From positions 84,231 to 148,230 of the forward strand of contig JBALXI010000006.1 of assembly GCA_036960605.1 (NCBI GenBank): 64,000 bases of DNA, given 5' to 3'. The notes below the pieces were generated by a model. The model saw only the letters and a list, made by a program, of their open reading frames with translations, ran no database searches and was not told the origin of the DNA. This document shows, piece after piece, positions 43,034 to 52,175 of the stretch; positions within the stretch are counted from its first letter, which is position 1; each line of letters begins with the position of its first letter. Made by a program: the position numbers and the translations under genes. The DNA is from Oleispira sp036960605. Lineage in GTDB: Bacteria; Pseudomonadota; Gammaproteobacteria; Pseudomonadales; Oceanobacteraceae.

Positions 43034-44305
43034 TTATAAATCGATCGTATTAATGCTGTTATCTTTAAAGGTAATCACTTCAATATTTCGAATTTCAATT
43101 GAGCCGTCGCGCTCATTCTCACTGTCTTGAATCAAGATACTGCTACCATTTTTCTGAATGCTGTAATCAGCGAAATTGCCTTGCAGTAATACCGTATCGT
43201 TACCTTCAGCCCCATCTAAAACATTGGCACCTGAATTACCCGCGAGCTGGTTATCCAAAGCATTAGCCAATAGATTGCTATTAAGATTGCCTGTTAAACG
43301 AGCGTGGGTTAGATACTGAGATTTATAAGTATAGGATTTATTATTATCGAGCTGCAGTGAGAAGGTGCCGGTAAAGGCAGCATCAATGCGGGCCATATAC
43401 GTTAGGTTCGGCTGAAAGAAAGCCTGCATCGCGGCATAGCCTAATGGATCTTGGCTTTGAATATCGGCGCGCGACTTCGCGCTATAAATGCCCCACATGC
43501 CACCGGGCTCAGTAAATACTTGCCATAAACCGTAATAACTATCGAGCACCGACGCGAGGTACTCTTGCGATAAACTGCCTTCTTTACGTAATTCTTCGAT
43601 CCACTTGAGTGTGCTCGCGTCAGCGTTAGATGTTGGCCATAAGCTTTGGGCCATCGCATTTTCTTGCGCTGTTTTAACTTGCTGACTAAAGGCCATGTCA
43701 GCACCGGGTTGCGACGCGGTACCAATACCGTAGTCATGCATCAAATGTAATATTTCTTCGAAAGATGCATCGCGGTAAGTGGCTAAGTCAGAAGATAAAT
43801 ACCCCACAGAGCCTTCGCTAATCATCTCTTTTTCATAGAGCGGTTGGCCCTGTAAACCATCAGCCAGTTCAATATCGCCATCGGCGCCGTTTAATAACAT
43901 CATATGGGCGTTATTATTGGCCATCTGATTAGCCACAGCCGTTTTACCTTGAAGGTAAAATTTCAAGATACGTTGAGCACGAATTAATTGGTCATCGCTG
44001 ACCTTTTGTTGGGCATAAAAACCAATGCTTTTACCATTAGGGGCCGAAAGGCCAAGGTATTTACAAAAAGTCGTCTTGTACAGAGCCGTGCTAGCCTCAG
44101 GTAGTTTATCAATACCTAGAGTATTGCTTGCATAGCAGTTGTTGCCGGTAACGGTCGTGGAGCCATTGTCAGTCTTAGTAGCAGTGCCGGTATTGCTGTT
44201 GCTCTTATTAGAATCACTGCTGCCGCCACACGCTGACAGCAACGAAACGAGGAGACCCGTAGCCAGACTGATGGAGACAAGATGATGTTTGCGTATAAGT
44301 TTCAT
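43034..44305 (-). CDS. Lipoprotein with C-terminal RTX-like segment and a His-rich motif
   Basis: A lipoprotein signal (VSISLATGLLVSLLSACGGS) is followed by a Ser/Thr/Asn-rich linker and a large domain with SFEEILHLMHDYGIGT, whose HxxxH arrangement could bind metal. The last 90 residues contain GNSGANVLDGAEGNDTVLLQ, a hemolysin-type calcium-binding (RTX) repeat that also occurs in proteins with DUF4214-like ends. The start chosen is ATG at 44305, after GAGGAA; an in-frame start 21 codons upstream would place polar residues before the signal. It is divergent from a two-component system, with dyads between, so it may be a target of it. Confidence 0.68.
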   Translation of the reverse strand: MKLIRKHHLVSISLATGLLVSLLSACGGSSDSNKSNSNTGTATKTDNGSTTVTGNNCYASNTLGIDKLPEASTALYKTTFCKYLGLSAPNGKSIGFYAQQKVSDDQLIRAQRILKFYLQGKTAVANQMANNNAHMMLLNGADGDIELADGLQGQPLYEKEMISEGSVGYLSSDLATYRDASFEEILHLMHDYGIGTASQPGADMAFSQQVKTAQENAMAQSLWPTSNADASTLKWIEELRKEGSLSQEYLASVLDSYYGLWQVFTEPGGMWGIYSAKSRADIQSQDPLGYAAMQAFFQPNLTYMARIDAAFTGTFSLQLDNNKSYTYKSQYLTHARLTGNLNSNLLANALDNQLAGNSGANVLDGAEGNDTVLLQGNFADYSIQKNGSSILIQDSENERDGSIEIRNIEVITFKDNSINTIDL

Positions 44306-44365
44306 AATAAACGTATTCCTCATGAGTAGAGCTCTAGCATAAATATTGCCGCGTGCTAGATCTGT

Positions 44366-44406
44366 CACAAGCTTGTGTGGGTAATGTCAGAACTCGTCAT
44401 CTGACA
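44366..44406. promoter_or_regulatory. Two dyads in the divergent promoter region
   Basis: A perfect 12-bp palindrome CACAAGCTTGTG (44366-44377) and a perfect inverted repeat TGTCAGA/TCTGACA (44385-44391, 44400-44406) lie between the lipoprotein gene and the response regulator gene. They are candidate binding sites for the response regulator or another dimeric factor. Confidence 0.45.
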
Positions 44407-44510
44407 AACGCTGACTTAAGGGCCACAATGAAGAGATATAAGTCGATATGCTTTTCGTTACACTGACTGCTATCGATAGCGTTGCCGCATCAACAAGAGT
44501 TCAAGTAGAA

Positions 44511-45215
44511 ATGGTCAATCAACAAGCAAACATACTCGTCGTTGAAGACGATACTGAAATTTGTCGTCTCTTAAGATTATTTTTAGAGACTGAAGGGTTC
44601 GCCATCAGTTTTTGCCACAATGGTAATGACGCGGTAACTCAAATACGCCGAGCGAAGCCCGATATTGTGATCTTGGATGTCATGCTGCCTGGGCAAGACG
44701 GCATACAAGTGTGTAAGCAGGCACGAGAATTTTATTTAGGCCCTATTTTAATGCTCACCGCCAGTGAAGACGACATCACCGAATTGACGGCGTTCAAAGT
44801 GGGGGCGGATGACTATGTGCGCAAGCCGATTAAGCCCGAGGTACTTCTCATGCGCTTACAAGCGCTATTACGACGTAGCCAAGGGATCAAGAGCGAACAA
44901 GTAGAAAATATTCATTGTGACGAATTAACCATCAACTCATCACGCCGCGAAGTCTTATTAGATAATGAACTGGTAGACCTGCACAGTTCTGAAATCGATC
45001 TAGTTATGTTGTTATCGCAAAGCCAAGGGCAGGCGGTCAGTCGAGATGAGTGTTTCCGAGCTTTACGCGGTTTTGATTACGACGGCATTGATCGTTCGTT
45101 AGATATGAGAATCTCCAGCTTAAGAAAAAAAATAATGGATCAAAAGTCTCCTCATCGGTTTATTAAAACCGTGCGAGGCGTAGGGTATATGCTGGCATCT
45201 GGCAATGAAAAATAA
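44511..45215 (+). CDS. OmpR-family response regulator (RstA-like)
   Basis: The receiver domain runs NILVVEDDTEICRLLRLFLE through the phosphoacceptor Asp in VILDVMLPGQDG to the Lys in DDYVRKPIKPEV. The C-terminal winged helix is of the OmpR type (ELTINSSRREVLLDNELVDL, LDMRISSLRKKI, FIKTVRGVGYML). The start is ambiguous: I chose ATG at 44511, which begins directly before the receiver, over an ATG at 44448 that would add 21 residues. It overlaps the kinase gene by 11 bp. The layout resembles RstA/RstB but the identity is not proven. Confidence 0.88.
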   Translation: MVNQQANILVVEDDTEICRLLRLFLETEGFAISFCHNGNDAVTQIRRAKPDIVILDVMLPGQDGIQVCKQAREFYLGPILMLTASEDDITELTAFKVGADDYVRKPIKPEVLLMRLQALLRRSQGIKSEQVENIHCDELTINSSRREVLLDNELVDLHSSEIDLVMLLSQSQGQAVSRDECFRALRGFDYDGIDRSLDMRISSLRKKIMDQKSPHRFIKTVRGVGYMLASGNEK

Positions 45216-46638
45216 TCTTTTCTGGTTGTTATTCGGCAGCACCGCACTGGGGTTGTCGATTTGCGGATTGGCGCTGTATTTTTCGATACTGTTTGCGATG
45301 GAACAAGATCAAGTCTTGGACTTTGCCGACGATGTACAAATACTGCGTACAGAAATAGAAGAAAACTGTGCGCCCGCTAAACAAGTTTTTGAATTGAAAA
45401 ATTGTATCGCTCAACATGATGGATTATTCAATTTCATCATCCAACTCAGCCAAACAAAACCCCGACTTGATAGAGAAAATCTAAATCGAAAAGCGCTGAA
45501 TAAAGAAGCGCTAGAGGCGGAAGAAATAGGGTTAGTCGGCGATAAACGGATTTACGATTATTTTGATCACGACAATCAAGAAGAAGGCTTTCTCGCCACA
45601 ATGCCATTGCGAGTGAAGGGCATCAATAAAGACTTCTGGCTCATTATACGAGACGACTTGAATCAAGATGCACAGCCGCATAGTTTAAACGCAGAAGAGA
45701 ATGATTCTGTAGAAGAGAGTGAGTATGCCGAAGAAGATGAAGATGGTTTAGACATCGCATTAACTGGGGCTATGTATGGCATCTTTATTCTGTTATTTAT
45801 TCTAGCGCTGTTTTTATACATTCCGGTACGTAAACTCAATCGCTGGATTGGCGATATGCAATACGCCAGTGAAGAAATTGCTAAGCAAAACTATGACGTA
45901 CGTTTGACCGAATATAAAACACAACCTTTAGGCAATCTCGCATCCAGTTTTAATAGCATGGCAGAAAGTATACAAGGCCATATTCGTGATAAGAACATTC
46001 TCGCCAATGCCATCGCCCACGAATTAAGAACACCGTTAACCCGCTTTCGATTAGCCTTAGGGTTATTGAATCGTCAGCCGTTAGCAGGATTAGCCAAAGA
46101 ACTGGTCAGCGACTTAGAGCGCTATACCGATGATCTAGAAATGATCACCGATAATACACTGCGGCTAGCGACGCTACGGGATAGTAAAATTAACCTGTTA
46201 ACGATAAACCTAGATGAGTTTATTAATAACCAAGGTGAAAAATTTAATGCCAGCTTTCCAGAGCTGACGTTATCCGTATCCAATCAAGCCTGTCAGTTGC
46301 AAACGGATGTTGGTTTTCTACAGCTGGCACTGGATAACTTATTAAGTAACGCCTGTCATTACGCAGAAAGCAACGTCAGCCTAAGGCAGTGGAAGGATGA
46401 GGGTCATGTTTACATTGAAGTCTGTGATGACGGTCCAGGCATTCCAGAGAAAGATGTGGAATATATTCAGCAAGCGTTTACCCGCTTAGATAAAAGCCGT
46501 AATCGGGCAACGGGTGGTACCGGATTAGGATTAGCGATTGTTCGTATTGCGGTGCAGCGCTTAGCAGGCGAGTTGAAATTCCAACCCGCCGCGAAGGGGA
46601 CTCGTATTCTTTTGAGCCTGCCGATTAAAAACGACTAA
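45205..46638 (+). CDS. Sensor histidine kinase (RstB-like)
   Basis: The 477-residue kinase has a first helix at residues 4-26 (FWLLFGSTALGLSICGLALY), a charged periplasmic loop to about residue 185 with an acidic stretch (EESEYAEEDEDG) and a second helix (AMYGIFILLFILALFLYIPV). A HAMP segment, the H-box AIAHELRTPLTRFRLAL, and the ATP lid with DNLLSNACHYA, CDDGPGIP and GGTGLGLAIV follow. It phosphorylates the overlapping response regulator. The acidic periplasmic loop could sense cations, as proposed for related kinases, but this is inference. Confidence 0.9.
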   Translation: MKNNLFWLLFGSTALGLSICGLALYFSILFAMEQDQVLDFADDVQILRTEIEENCAPAKQVFELKNCIAQHDGLFNFIIQLSQTKPRLDRENLNRKALNKEALEAEEIGLVGDKRIYDYFDHDNQEEGFLATMPLRVKGINKDFWLIIRDDLNQDAQPHSLNAEENDSVEESEYAEEDEDGLDIALTGAMYGIFILLFILALFLYIPVRKLNRWIGDMQYASEEIAKQNYDVRLTEYKTQPLGNLASSFNSMAESIQGHIRDKNILANAIAHELRTPLTRFRLALGLLNRQPLAGLAKELVSDLERYTDDLEMITDNTLRLATLRDSKINLLTINLDEFINNQGEKFNASFPELTLSVSNQACQLQTDVGFLQLALDNLLSNACHYAESNVSLRQWKDEGHVYIEVCDDGPGIPEKDVEYIQQAFTRLDKSRNRATGGTGLGLAIVRIAVQRLAGELKFQPAAKGTRILLSLPIKND

Positions 46639-46652
46639 TCAAAGGCTGTTAA

Positions 46653-47555
46653 TCAAAGGCGTTCGATTAGGCGGTTCACTTCAAGCGCAAACTCAGCACC
46701 GGAATCTTCTTGCAGAAAATGGCCACCCGTTAACGTGACATGTGGCTGGCCTTTCGCCCCAGGAATTTTACCCTGCATGTATTTATCGCCACCCCGAGTG
46801 ATCGGATCACCATTACTGAAACAGGTAAGAAACGGCTTATTCCACTCTTCTAATATTTTCCAAGCGGCGCGATTGGCTTCACTAGCAGGGTTATTCGGAT
46901 CAATCGGCACTAAACGTGGGAAAGCACGCGAACCGGCTTTGTATTTTGCACTCGGGAAGGGCGCATCATAAGCGCGGCGCTCATCCTTACTTAACGTTTT
47001 AAAACAGCCGCCGTCGACAATACGGGCAATTGGAAACCACGGGCTGTGCGTTGCAAACGCCAACCATAATTTAAAGACCTTGGGTAACTTACCTTCATCA
47101 CCGGTGGGCAACATGCCATTACCCACGGTAATCGCATCAAAGCGTTTTTCATTTTCAGCGGCTAAGCGCAAACCAATTAATGATCCCCAATCTTGGCAGA
47201 CTAAAATCATATTCTTTAGATCGAGCTGCTCAATAAAAGCCTTCATCCAATCCATGTGCGTCGCAAAAGAATAATCATTGATATCGGTAGGCTTATCAGA
47301 CTTACCAAAGCCTATTAAATCAGGCGCAATAACGCGATGCCCAGCCGCCACACAAACAGGAATCATATGACGATATAAATAAGACCAGCTCGGCTCACCG
47401 TGCAACATCAGCACGGTTTTTTGTTGGTCATTATTTTCATCATTGCCTTCGTCAACGTAATGCATTTTCATACCATCAACTTCAAGGTAATTGGCCTTGA
47501 ATTGATAATTGGGCAAACGCTTAAAGCGGCTTTCCGGTGTCGTGACGAAGTTCAT
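46653..47555 (-). CDS. Haloalkane dehalogenase
   Basis: The 300-residue alpha/beta hydrolase matches haloalkane dehalogenases of the DhmA/HLD-I type: HGEPSWSYLYRHMIP provides the halide-stabilising Glu/Trp region, CQDWGSLIG carries the nucleophile Asp122 and its neighbour Trp123, SNGDPITRGGD supplies the catalytic acid and GGHFLQEDSG the base His. It cleaves carbon-halogen bonds, or may be an epoxide or lactone hydrolase of the same fold; the Asp nucleophile and Trp-rich halide site favour dehalogenase. It stands alone, converging on the kinase gene. Confidence 0.85.
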   Translation of the reverse strand: MNFVTTPESRFKRLPNYQFKANYLEVDGMKMHYVDEGNDENNDQQKTVLMLHGEPSWSYLYRHMIPVCVAAGHRVIAPDLIGFGKSDKPTDINDYSFATHMDWMKAFIEQLDLKNMILVCQDWGSLIGLRLAAENEKRFDAITVGNGMLPTGDEGKLPKVFKLWLAFATHSPWFPIARIVDGGCFKTLSKDERRAYDAPFPSAKYKAGSRAFPRLVPIDPNNPASEANRAAWKILEEWNKPFLTCFSNGDPITRGGDKYMQGKIPGAKGQPHVTLTGGHFLQEDSGAEFALEVNRLIERL

Positions 47556-47606
47556 AATGATACCTATTTGTTATTATTAATTAGCATTCTTCAAGCGGCT
47601 TAAGTA

Positions 47607-48983
47607 TTAAATAGCTTCTAGCGCCTGGCTTATTTTCTCGACGCCGATGACCTGCATGCCGGGAATTCCACCTTTGGGAATATTACCTTTCGGCACAATC
47701 GCGCGCGTGAAACCATGCTTAGCCGCTTCTCTTAAACGTTCTTGGCCAGAAGGCACCGGGCGAATTTCTCCCGACAAACCCACTTCACCAAACACAATCA
47801 AATCTCTGGGTAACGGTTGATTACGAAAACTGGATAAAGTTGCAATCAAAAGCGCCAGATCAGCCGCGGTTTCAGATATTTTTACGCCACCGACAATGTT
47901 AATAAAGACGTCTTGATCACCTAAGTGCAAACCGCCGTGGCGATGCAAAACCGCCAATAACATGTGCAAGCGATTAAAGTCCCAACCAACGGCAACCCGG
48001 CGTGGGTTATTCATACTCGATTCATCGACCAGAGATTGTACTTCCACCAACAACGGGCGCGTACCTTCCCAAACCACCATCACCAAGCTGCCTGCGGCGG
48101 GTTCTTCTGAGCGTGATAAAAAGATCGAGCTGGGGTTCTTAACTTCTTTTAAACCGACATCCAGCATGGCAAAGACGCCTAACTCATTCACTGCGCCAAA
48201 ACGGTTTTTAATGCCGCGCAGAGTACGGTAGCGACTATCACTTTCACCTTCGATCATCAATGATGCATCAATGATATGTTCTAAAACTTTCGGCCCAGCA
48301 AGATTACCGTCTTTGGTCACGTGGCCAACTAAAAAGAGCACAGTATTGGTTTGCTTAGCAAAGCGGGTGAGGTAAGCAGAGCATTCGCGTACTTGCGTAA
48401 CACTGCCAGGAGAGGATTCAACGCCATCCATATTCATCACTTGAATCGAATCGATCACAATGACTCTAGGCTGCTCTTTTTGAGCAATGCGAGTAATCGC
48501 CTCAACGTTGGTTTCCGACAGCATCTGCAAATTATTCATCGGCAGCTTGAGACGCTTAGCGCGGCGAGCCACCTGCTGCAGGCTTTCTTCGCCCGTGATA
48601 TACAGGGTCTGCATGGTTTGCGCGAGATGGCACATCACTTGTAATAGCAGCGTTGATTTACCCGCACCCGGATGGCCACCGATCAAAATAGCCGAGCCAG
48701 GCACCAAGCCACCGCCTAATACGCGATCGAATTCTTGCATGCCTGAAGAAAAGCGCGGCACCTCATCAAGATTAATATCCGACAGCTTGCTGATCTTGCC
48801 CGCTTCTTCGCCATTACCGGCATAACCTTCAAACTTTACATCGCGGGTCGCCGCTTTCGCACTGCTCGCAACCACAAATTCAGTCAGCGTATTCCACTCA
48901 TTACACTCAGCACACTGGCCTTGCCATTTAGTATGGTCAGCACCACATTCGGTGCAGACATAGGCTGTTTTTTTCTTCGCCAT
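47607..48983 (-). CDS. radA: DNA repair protein RadA (Sms)
   Basis: RadA aids recombination and branch migration at stalled forks. The 458-residue protein has the N-terminal C4 zinc finger (YVCTECGADHTKWQGQCAEC), a RecA-like core with Walker A GGHPGAGKST and the RadA-specific KNRFG motif (GIKNRFGAVNE), and a C-terminal Lon-protease-like domain (VNIVGGVKISETAADLALLI, VFGEVGLSGEIRPV). The length is normal. There is no obvious operon partner. Confidence 0.96.
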   Translation of the reverse strand: MAKKKTAYVCTECGADHTKWQGQCAECNEWNTLTEFVVASSAKAATRDVKFEGYAGNGEEAGKISKLSDINLDEVPRFSSGMQEFDRVLGGGLVPGSAILIGGHPGAGKSTLLLQVMCHLAQTMQTLYITGEESLQQVARRAKRLKLPMNNLQMLSETNVEAITRIAQKEQPRVIVIDSIQVMNMDGVESSPGSVTQVRECSAYLTRFAKQTNTVLFLVGHVTKDGNLAGPKVLEHIIDASLMIEGESDSRYRTLRGIKNRFGAVNELGVFAMLDVGLKEVKNPSSIFLSRSEEPAAGSLVMVVWEGTRPLLVEVQSLVDESSMNNPRRVAVGWDFNRLHMLLAVLHRHGGLHLGDQDVFINIVGGVKISETAADLALLIATLSSFRNQPLPRDLIVFGEVGLSGEIRPVPSGQERLREAAKHGFTRAIVPKGNIPKGGIPGMQVIGVEKISQALEAI

Positions 48984-49032
48984 TTGAATTCAGTTATCTA
49001 ATAAATATGAGACCAGAATACCTTAGCTACCG

Positions 49033-49863
49033 TTATAGGGGAATAACATAAGCGACTTGAAAACTAATGATAGAAGGCTCTAATTTTCGATTGTTTTTAG
49101 TTAAAAGCAGGTTGGCAATGTTAATACTAGCTTGCCAATGGCTATATTGACCCTGCATAAAAAAGTTGCCCCCTAATCCTAAACTGCTTTGATTATAGTT
49201 TTGCTGCTGGCATTTGCTCTTAATGGCTTCAACCCGTAATCGTTGCGTTGAAGGGCCAGACTCATGGACTAAGTCATTTCCCGCTTGATAGCATTCGGTG
49301 TCCAATTTATCTTCCGTTAATATTGCCGTGCCGCGGATAGAGGCAAAGCCTAGGGCAGCGCCAATGCCAATGCGAAAATAACGGTCGCTATAGTGGTCGC
49401 CAAATTGGTAAAAAGCATTTGGAGTGAGCGCTAACATAGTCGTTGTAAGATAAGTGCCTAAATCCACATCCTTATTTTTGCCATTGCGAATAACTCTTTG
49501 ATCCAGCGCATAGGCATCACCGTAATTAAAGCCTACCCCCCAGCCGAAAGAACTGTCGTCAAAATAACTGGGTTTAAGTTCAAGTGAGATGAAAGGAGCG
49601 GGTACTGCGGTATCTCTGACGTGCGCTAACGTACTGTCATCACTATTATCTTTAATCGTGACAGAGAGGCTGCGTAGCGCCAAACCAGCGGTGATATATG
49701 AACCTTCCATTAAAGGTTTTACCAATTCCGCGCAATCTGAGTGCTTCACTACATCAATAACTTCTTCACACGATAGGCCGTTATCAGCGGTTTCTAAAGC
49801 CAACGCTGAAGGCGAGGCGAAGGCCATTAGTAATAACATCGGTATTAATAGGGCTATACGCAT
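49033..49863 (-). CDS. Exported beta-barrel-like hypothetical protein
   Basis: A signal peptide (LIPMLLLMAFASPSALALE) begins the 276-residue protein. The rest alternates hydrophobic and polar residues with aromatic strand ends (FGWGVGFNYGDAY, FYQFGDHYSDRYFRIGIGAA, FFMQGQYSHWQASINIANLL) and finishes with FQVAYVIPL, so an outer-membrane barrel is likely. No family recognised. It has cysteines in its N-terminal half (CEEVIDVVKHSDC). Confidence 0.65.
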   Translation of the reverse strand: MRIALLIPMLLLMAFASPSALALETADNGLSCEEVIDVVKHSDCAELVKPLMEGSYITAGLALRSLSVTIKDNSDDSTLAHVRDTAVPAPFISLELKPSYFDDSSFGWGVGFNYGDAYALDQRVIRNGKNKDVDLGTYLTTTMLALTPNAFYQFGDHYSDRYFRIGIGAALGFASIRGTAILTEDKLDTECYQAGNDLVHESGPSTQRLRVEAIKSKCQQQNYNQSSLGLGGNFFMQGQYSHWQASINIANLLLTKNNRKLEPSIISFQVAYVIPL

Positions 49864-49979
49864 AAATTGAATCTTCCTTTTAAAATCCTATTCCATCACA
49901 AGACAGTTAATAATCTTATTGGTAGTATCGGGGACGGATAATAGATCATAACAAAAAACTATAAAGGATTTACTAGGGC

Positions 49980-51251
49980 ATGAAATTAGAAACTCAATCA
50001 ATCCACGCTGGCTTTGAAGACGATCCAACAACACGCGCAGTCGCAGTGCCTATTTATCAAACAACTTCTTATAGCTTCCGCGATACACAACACGGCGCTG
50101 ACCTGTTCGATTTAAAAGAGCCAGGCAACATTTACACCCGCATCATGAACCCAACCAACGACGTGCTAGAAAAGCGTGTTGCTGAAATGGAAGGCGGTAT
50201 CGGCGGATTAGCGTTTGCTTCTGGTATGGCAGCGATTACGGCAGCGATTCAAACCGTTGCCCGCGCAGGGGATAACATCATCAGTGTTAGCCAGCTGTAT
50301 GGCGGCACGTATAACTTCTTCGCTCACACCTTGCCGAACCAAGGCATCGAAGTGCGTATGGCGAAAGGTGATGACCTTGCTGGCCTAGAAGCGTTAATCG
50401 ACGACAATACCAAAGCACTTTTCTGTGAGTCTATCGGTAACCCAGCCGGTAACATCGTCGACATTCAAGCCTTGTCTGACATGGCGCACAAGCATGGCGT
50501 ACCTGTGATTGTGGATAACACGGTGGCAACGCCGATCCTTTGTCGTCCGATTGAACAAGGTGCTGACATTGTTGTTCACTCCTTGACCAAATACATCGGT
50601 GGCCACGGTACATCGGTTGGCGGCATGATTGTCGATTCTGGAAAATTCCCTTGGAAAGATCACCCACGTTTCCCAACCTTCAACCAACCTGATCCGTCTT
50701 ACCACGGTGTGGTCTATGCAGATGCGTTTGGTCCTGCTGCATTCATCGGTCGTGCACGTGTAGTACCGCTACGTAACATGGGGGCTGCGATTTCACCGTT
50801 TAACTCGTTCCTCATTCTGCAGGGGTTAGAAACACTCAGCCTACGCATGGAACGTCATACTGAGAATGCTCTTAAGGTGGCTAAATACTTGTCGGCTCAC
50901 GCGATGGTTGAGTGGGTTAACTATGCGGGTCTTGAAGGCGATAAGTTCTATGAGCTAGCGAAGAAAGTGGTTGGTGGTAAGCCATCAGCGATTCTGAGCT
51001 TTGGTATCAAGGGCGGAGAAGCCAATGGTGCTAAGTTCATCGATGCCTTGTTATTGGTTAAGCGTCTAGTGAACATTGGCGATGCTAAGTCACTCGCTTG
51101 TCACCCAGCCAGCACAACTCACCGTCAGTTAAACGACGAAGAGTTGAAGTCTGCCGGTGTTAGCCGTGAAATGGTGCGTATCTCTGTGGGCATCGAACAC
51201 ATTGACGACATCATCGAAGATATTGAACAGGCGCTAGTTGCTGCTAAATAG
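49980..51251 (+). CDS. metY: O-acetylhomoserine sulfhydrylase (MetY)
   Basis: MetY makes homocysteine from O-acetylhomoserine and sulfide. The 423-residue PLP enzyme of the Cys/Met metabolism family has SIHAGFEDDPTTRAVAVPIY at the start, YTRIMNPTNDVLEKRVAEME, ASGMAAITAAIQ, the PLP lysine in HSLTKYIGGHG and SCH-type end with SLACHPASTTHRQL. The size and the long insertion are typical of MetY rather than MetB/MetC. The 3' end with its stop is repeated in tandem downstream (see the repeat entry). No SAM riboswitch was recognised upstream. Confidence 0.94.
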   Translation: MKLETQSIHAGFEDDPTTRAVAVPIYQTTSYSFRDTQHGADLFDLKEPGNIYTRIMNPTNDVLEKRVAEMEGGIGGLAFASGMAAITAAIQTVARAGDNIISVSQLYGGTYNFFAHTLPNQGIEVRMAKGDDLAGLEALIDDNTKALFCESIGNPAGNIVDIQALSDMAHKHGVPVIVDNTVATPILCRPIEQGADIVVHSLTKYIGGHGTSVGGMIVDSGKFPWKDHPRFPTFNQPDPSYHGVVYADAFGPAAFIGRARVVPLRNMGAAISPFNSFLILQGLETLSLRMERHTENALKVAKYLSAHAMVEWVNYAGLEGDKFYELAKKVVGGKPSAILSFGIKGGEANGAKFIDALLLVKRLVNIGDAKSLACHPASTTHRQLNDEELKSAGVSREMVRISVGIEHIDDIIEDIEQALVAAK

Positions 51252-51292
51252 CTGCTGCTAAATAGCTGCTGCTAAATAGTTGCTGCTAAGTA
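51237..51292. repeat. Tandem 14-bp repeat spanning the metY stop codon
   Basis: Four copies of a 14-bp unit (GCTGCTGCTAAATA with one or two variants) start at 51237. The first encodes the C-terminal VAAK of MetY plus part of the stop, and each following unit repeats that end. The array looks like slippage duplication of the 3' end of metY. Frame is not altered because the stop is in the first unit. Confidence 0.9.
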
Positions 51293-51433
51293 CCTAGATG
51301 ATAATATAGCGCTCATGATGACTGACTAGGTAAGTTAACTTAGTTAATCGTCGTGCAGCGCTATTTTTTTATCCGTCTATTGTCGTTAGTATTCATCATT
51401 AGTATTCACACAGATTTAGGGTCAGGTATCTCC

Positions 51434-52108
51434 ATGTCGTTCGGACAATTTATCGCATTAGCGAGTTTCATATTATCAGCAGGCACCATCGCACTGACTT
51501 ATTGGGTCGGGGTTGCGCAAGAAACAGTGAATATCTGCAATCCTTTTCTCGATGGCTGCACCGACATTACCTATACCGGGCTCGCCGGGGATGCAGGCTT
51601 CATCTTTCGCGGCGGTCTCGTCAGTGGCTGCGTATTCCTTTTGGTCTGGTGGCATTGCATGCGAGTATGGTTACAGCCCAGCATTCAAACCCGAGCCAGC
51701 CGCATAAACCTAAATCTAATGACCTTCTTTGGCATGCTCGCTGTTATTGGCTTAATCGTCGGCACCGCCGTATTAGCGCCATTGAAAGATCAAGTTTTAT
51801 GGGGCCCGCATATTCGAGGCGCCAATACCTTCTTTGAAGGTATTCTATTAGCGCTGTCATTTAACTTTTACTTAATTTGGCGTGGCCGTAAAGACGGATT
51901 ATTAGAAGTGCCGTCGTTTAATGTTAAAGCCGTATTGTTCGTATTAATCTGGATCGTGCTGGTGGCTTTTGTGGCTAACTCAATCGGCGAGCATATGAAG
52001 AAAGGCACCAAAATAGCAGAGTGGTGGGCAACGCTATTAATCTGCATGTATTTTTTAACGTCCTATTGGGACTGGAAAAAAATAAAACTACAGATAAATA
52101 ATCATTAA
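51434..52108 (+). CDS. Multi-pass membrane protein, paralogue 1
   Basis: The 224-residue protein has about six hydrophobic helices and a cysteine-bearing loop after the first (CNPFLDGCTDITYTG). Conserved features shared with the protein encoded at 54103-54786 include the Cys pair, WWHCMR, and a C-terminal block WWATLLICMYFLTSYWDWK. The topology recalls small FRAG1/DRAM-like membrane proteins, without a certain family. I chose ATG at 51434, where the two paralogues align start to start, over a GTG 27 codons upstream. Confidence 0.7.
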   Translation: MSFGQFIALASFILSAGTIALTYWVGVAQETVNICNPFLDGCTDITYTGLAGDAGFIFRGGLVSGCVFLLVWWHCMRVWLQPSIQTRASRINLNLMTFFGMLAVIGLIVGTAVLAPLKDQVLWGPHIRGANTFFEGILLALSFNFYLIWRGRKDGLLEVPSFNVKAVLFVLIWIVLVAFVANSIGEHMKKGTKIAEWWATLLICMYFLTSYWDWKKIKLQINNH

Positions 52109-52175
52109 CAATTAAGCACGATTAAAAAACGTAATACATCACTATTGGCTGGCTGCCTAAACTGAGGAATGGATC

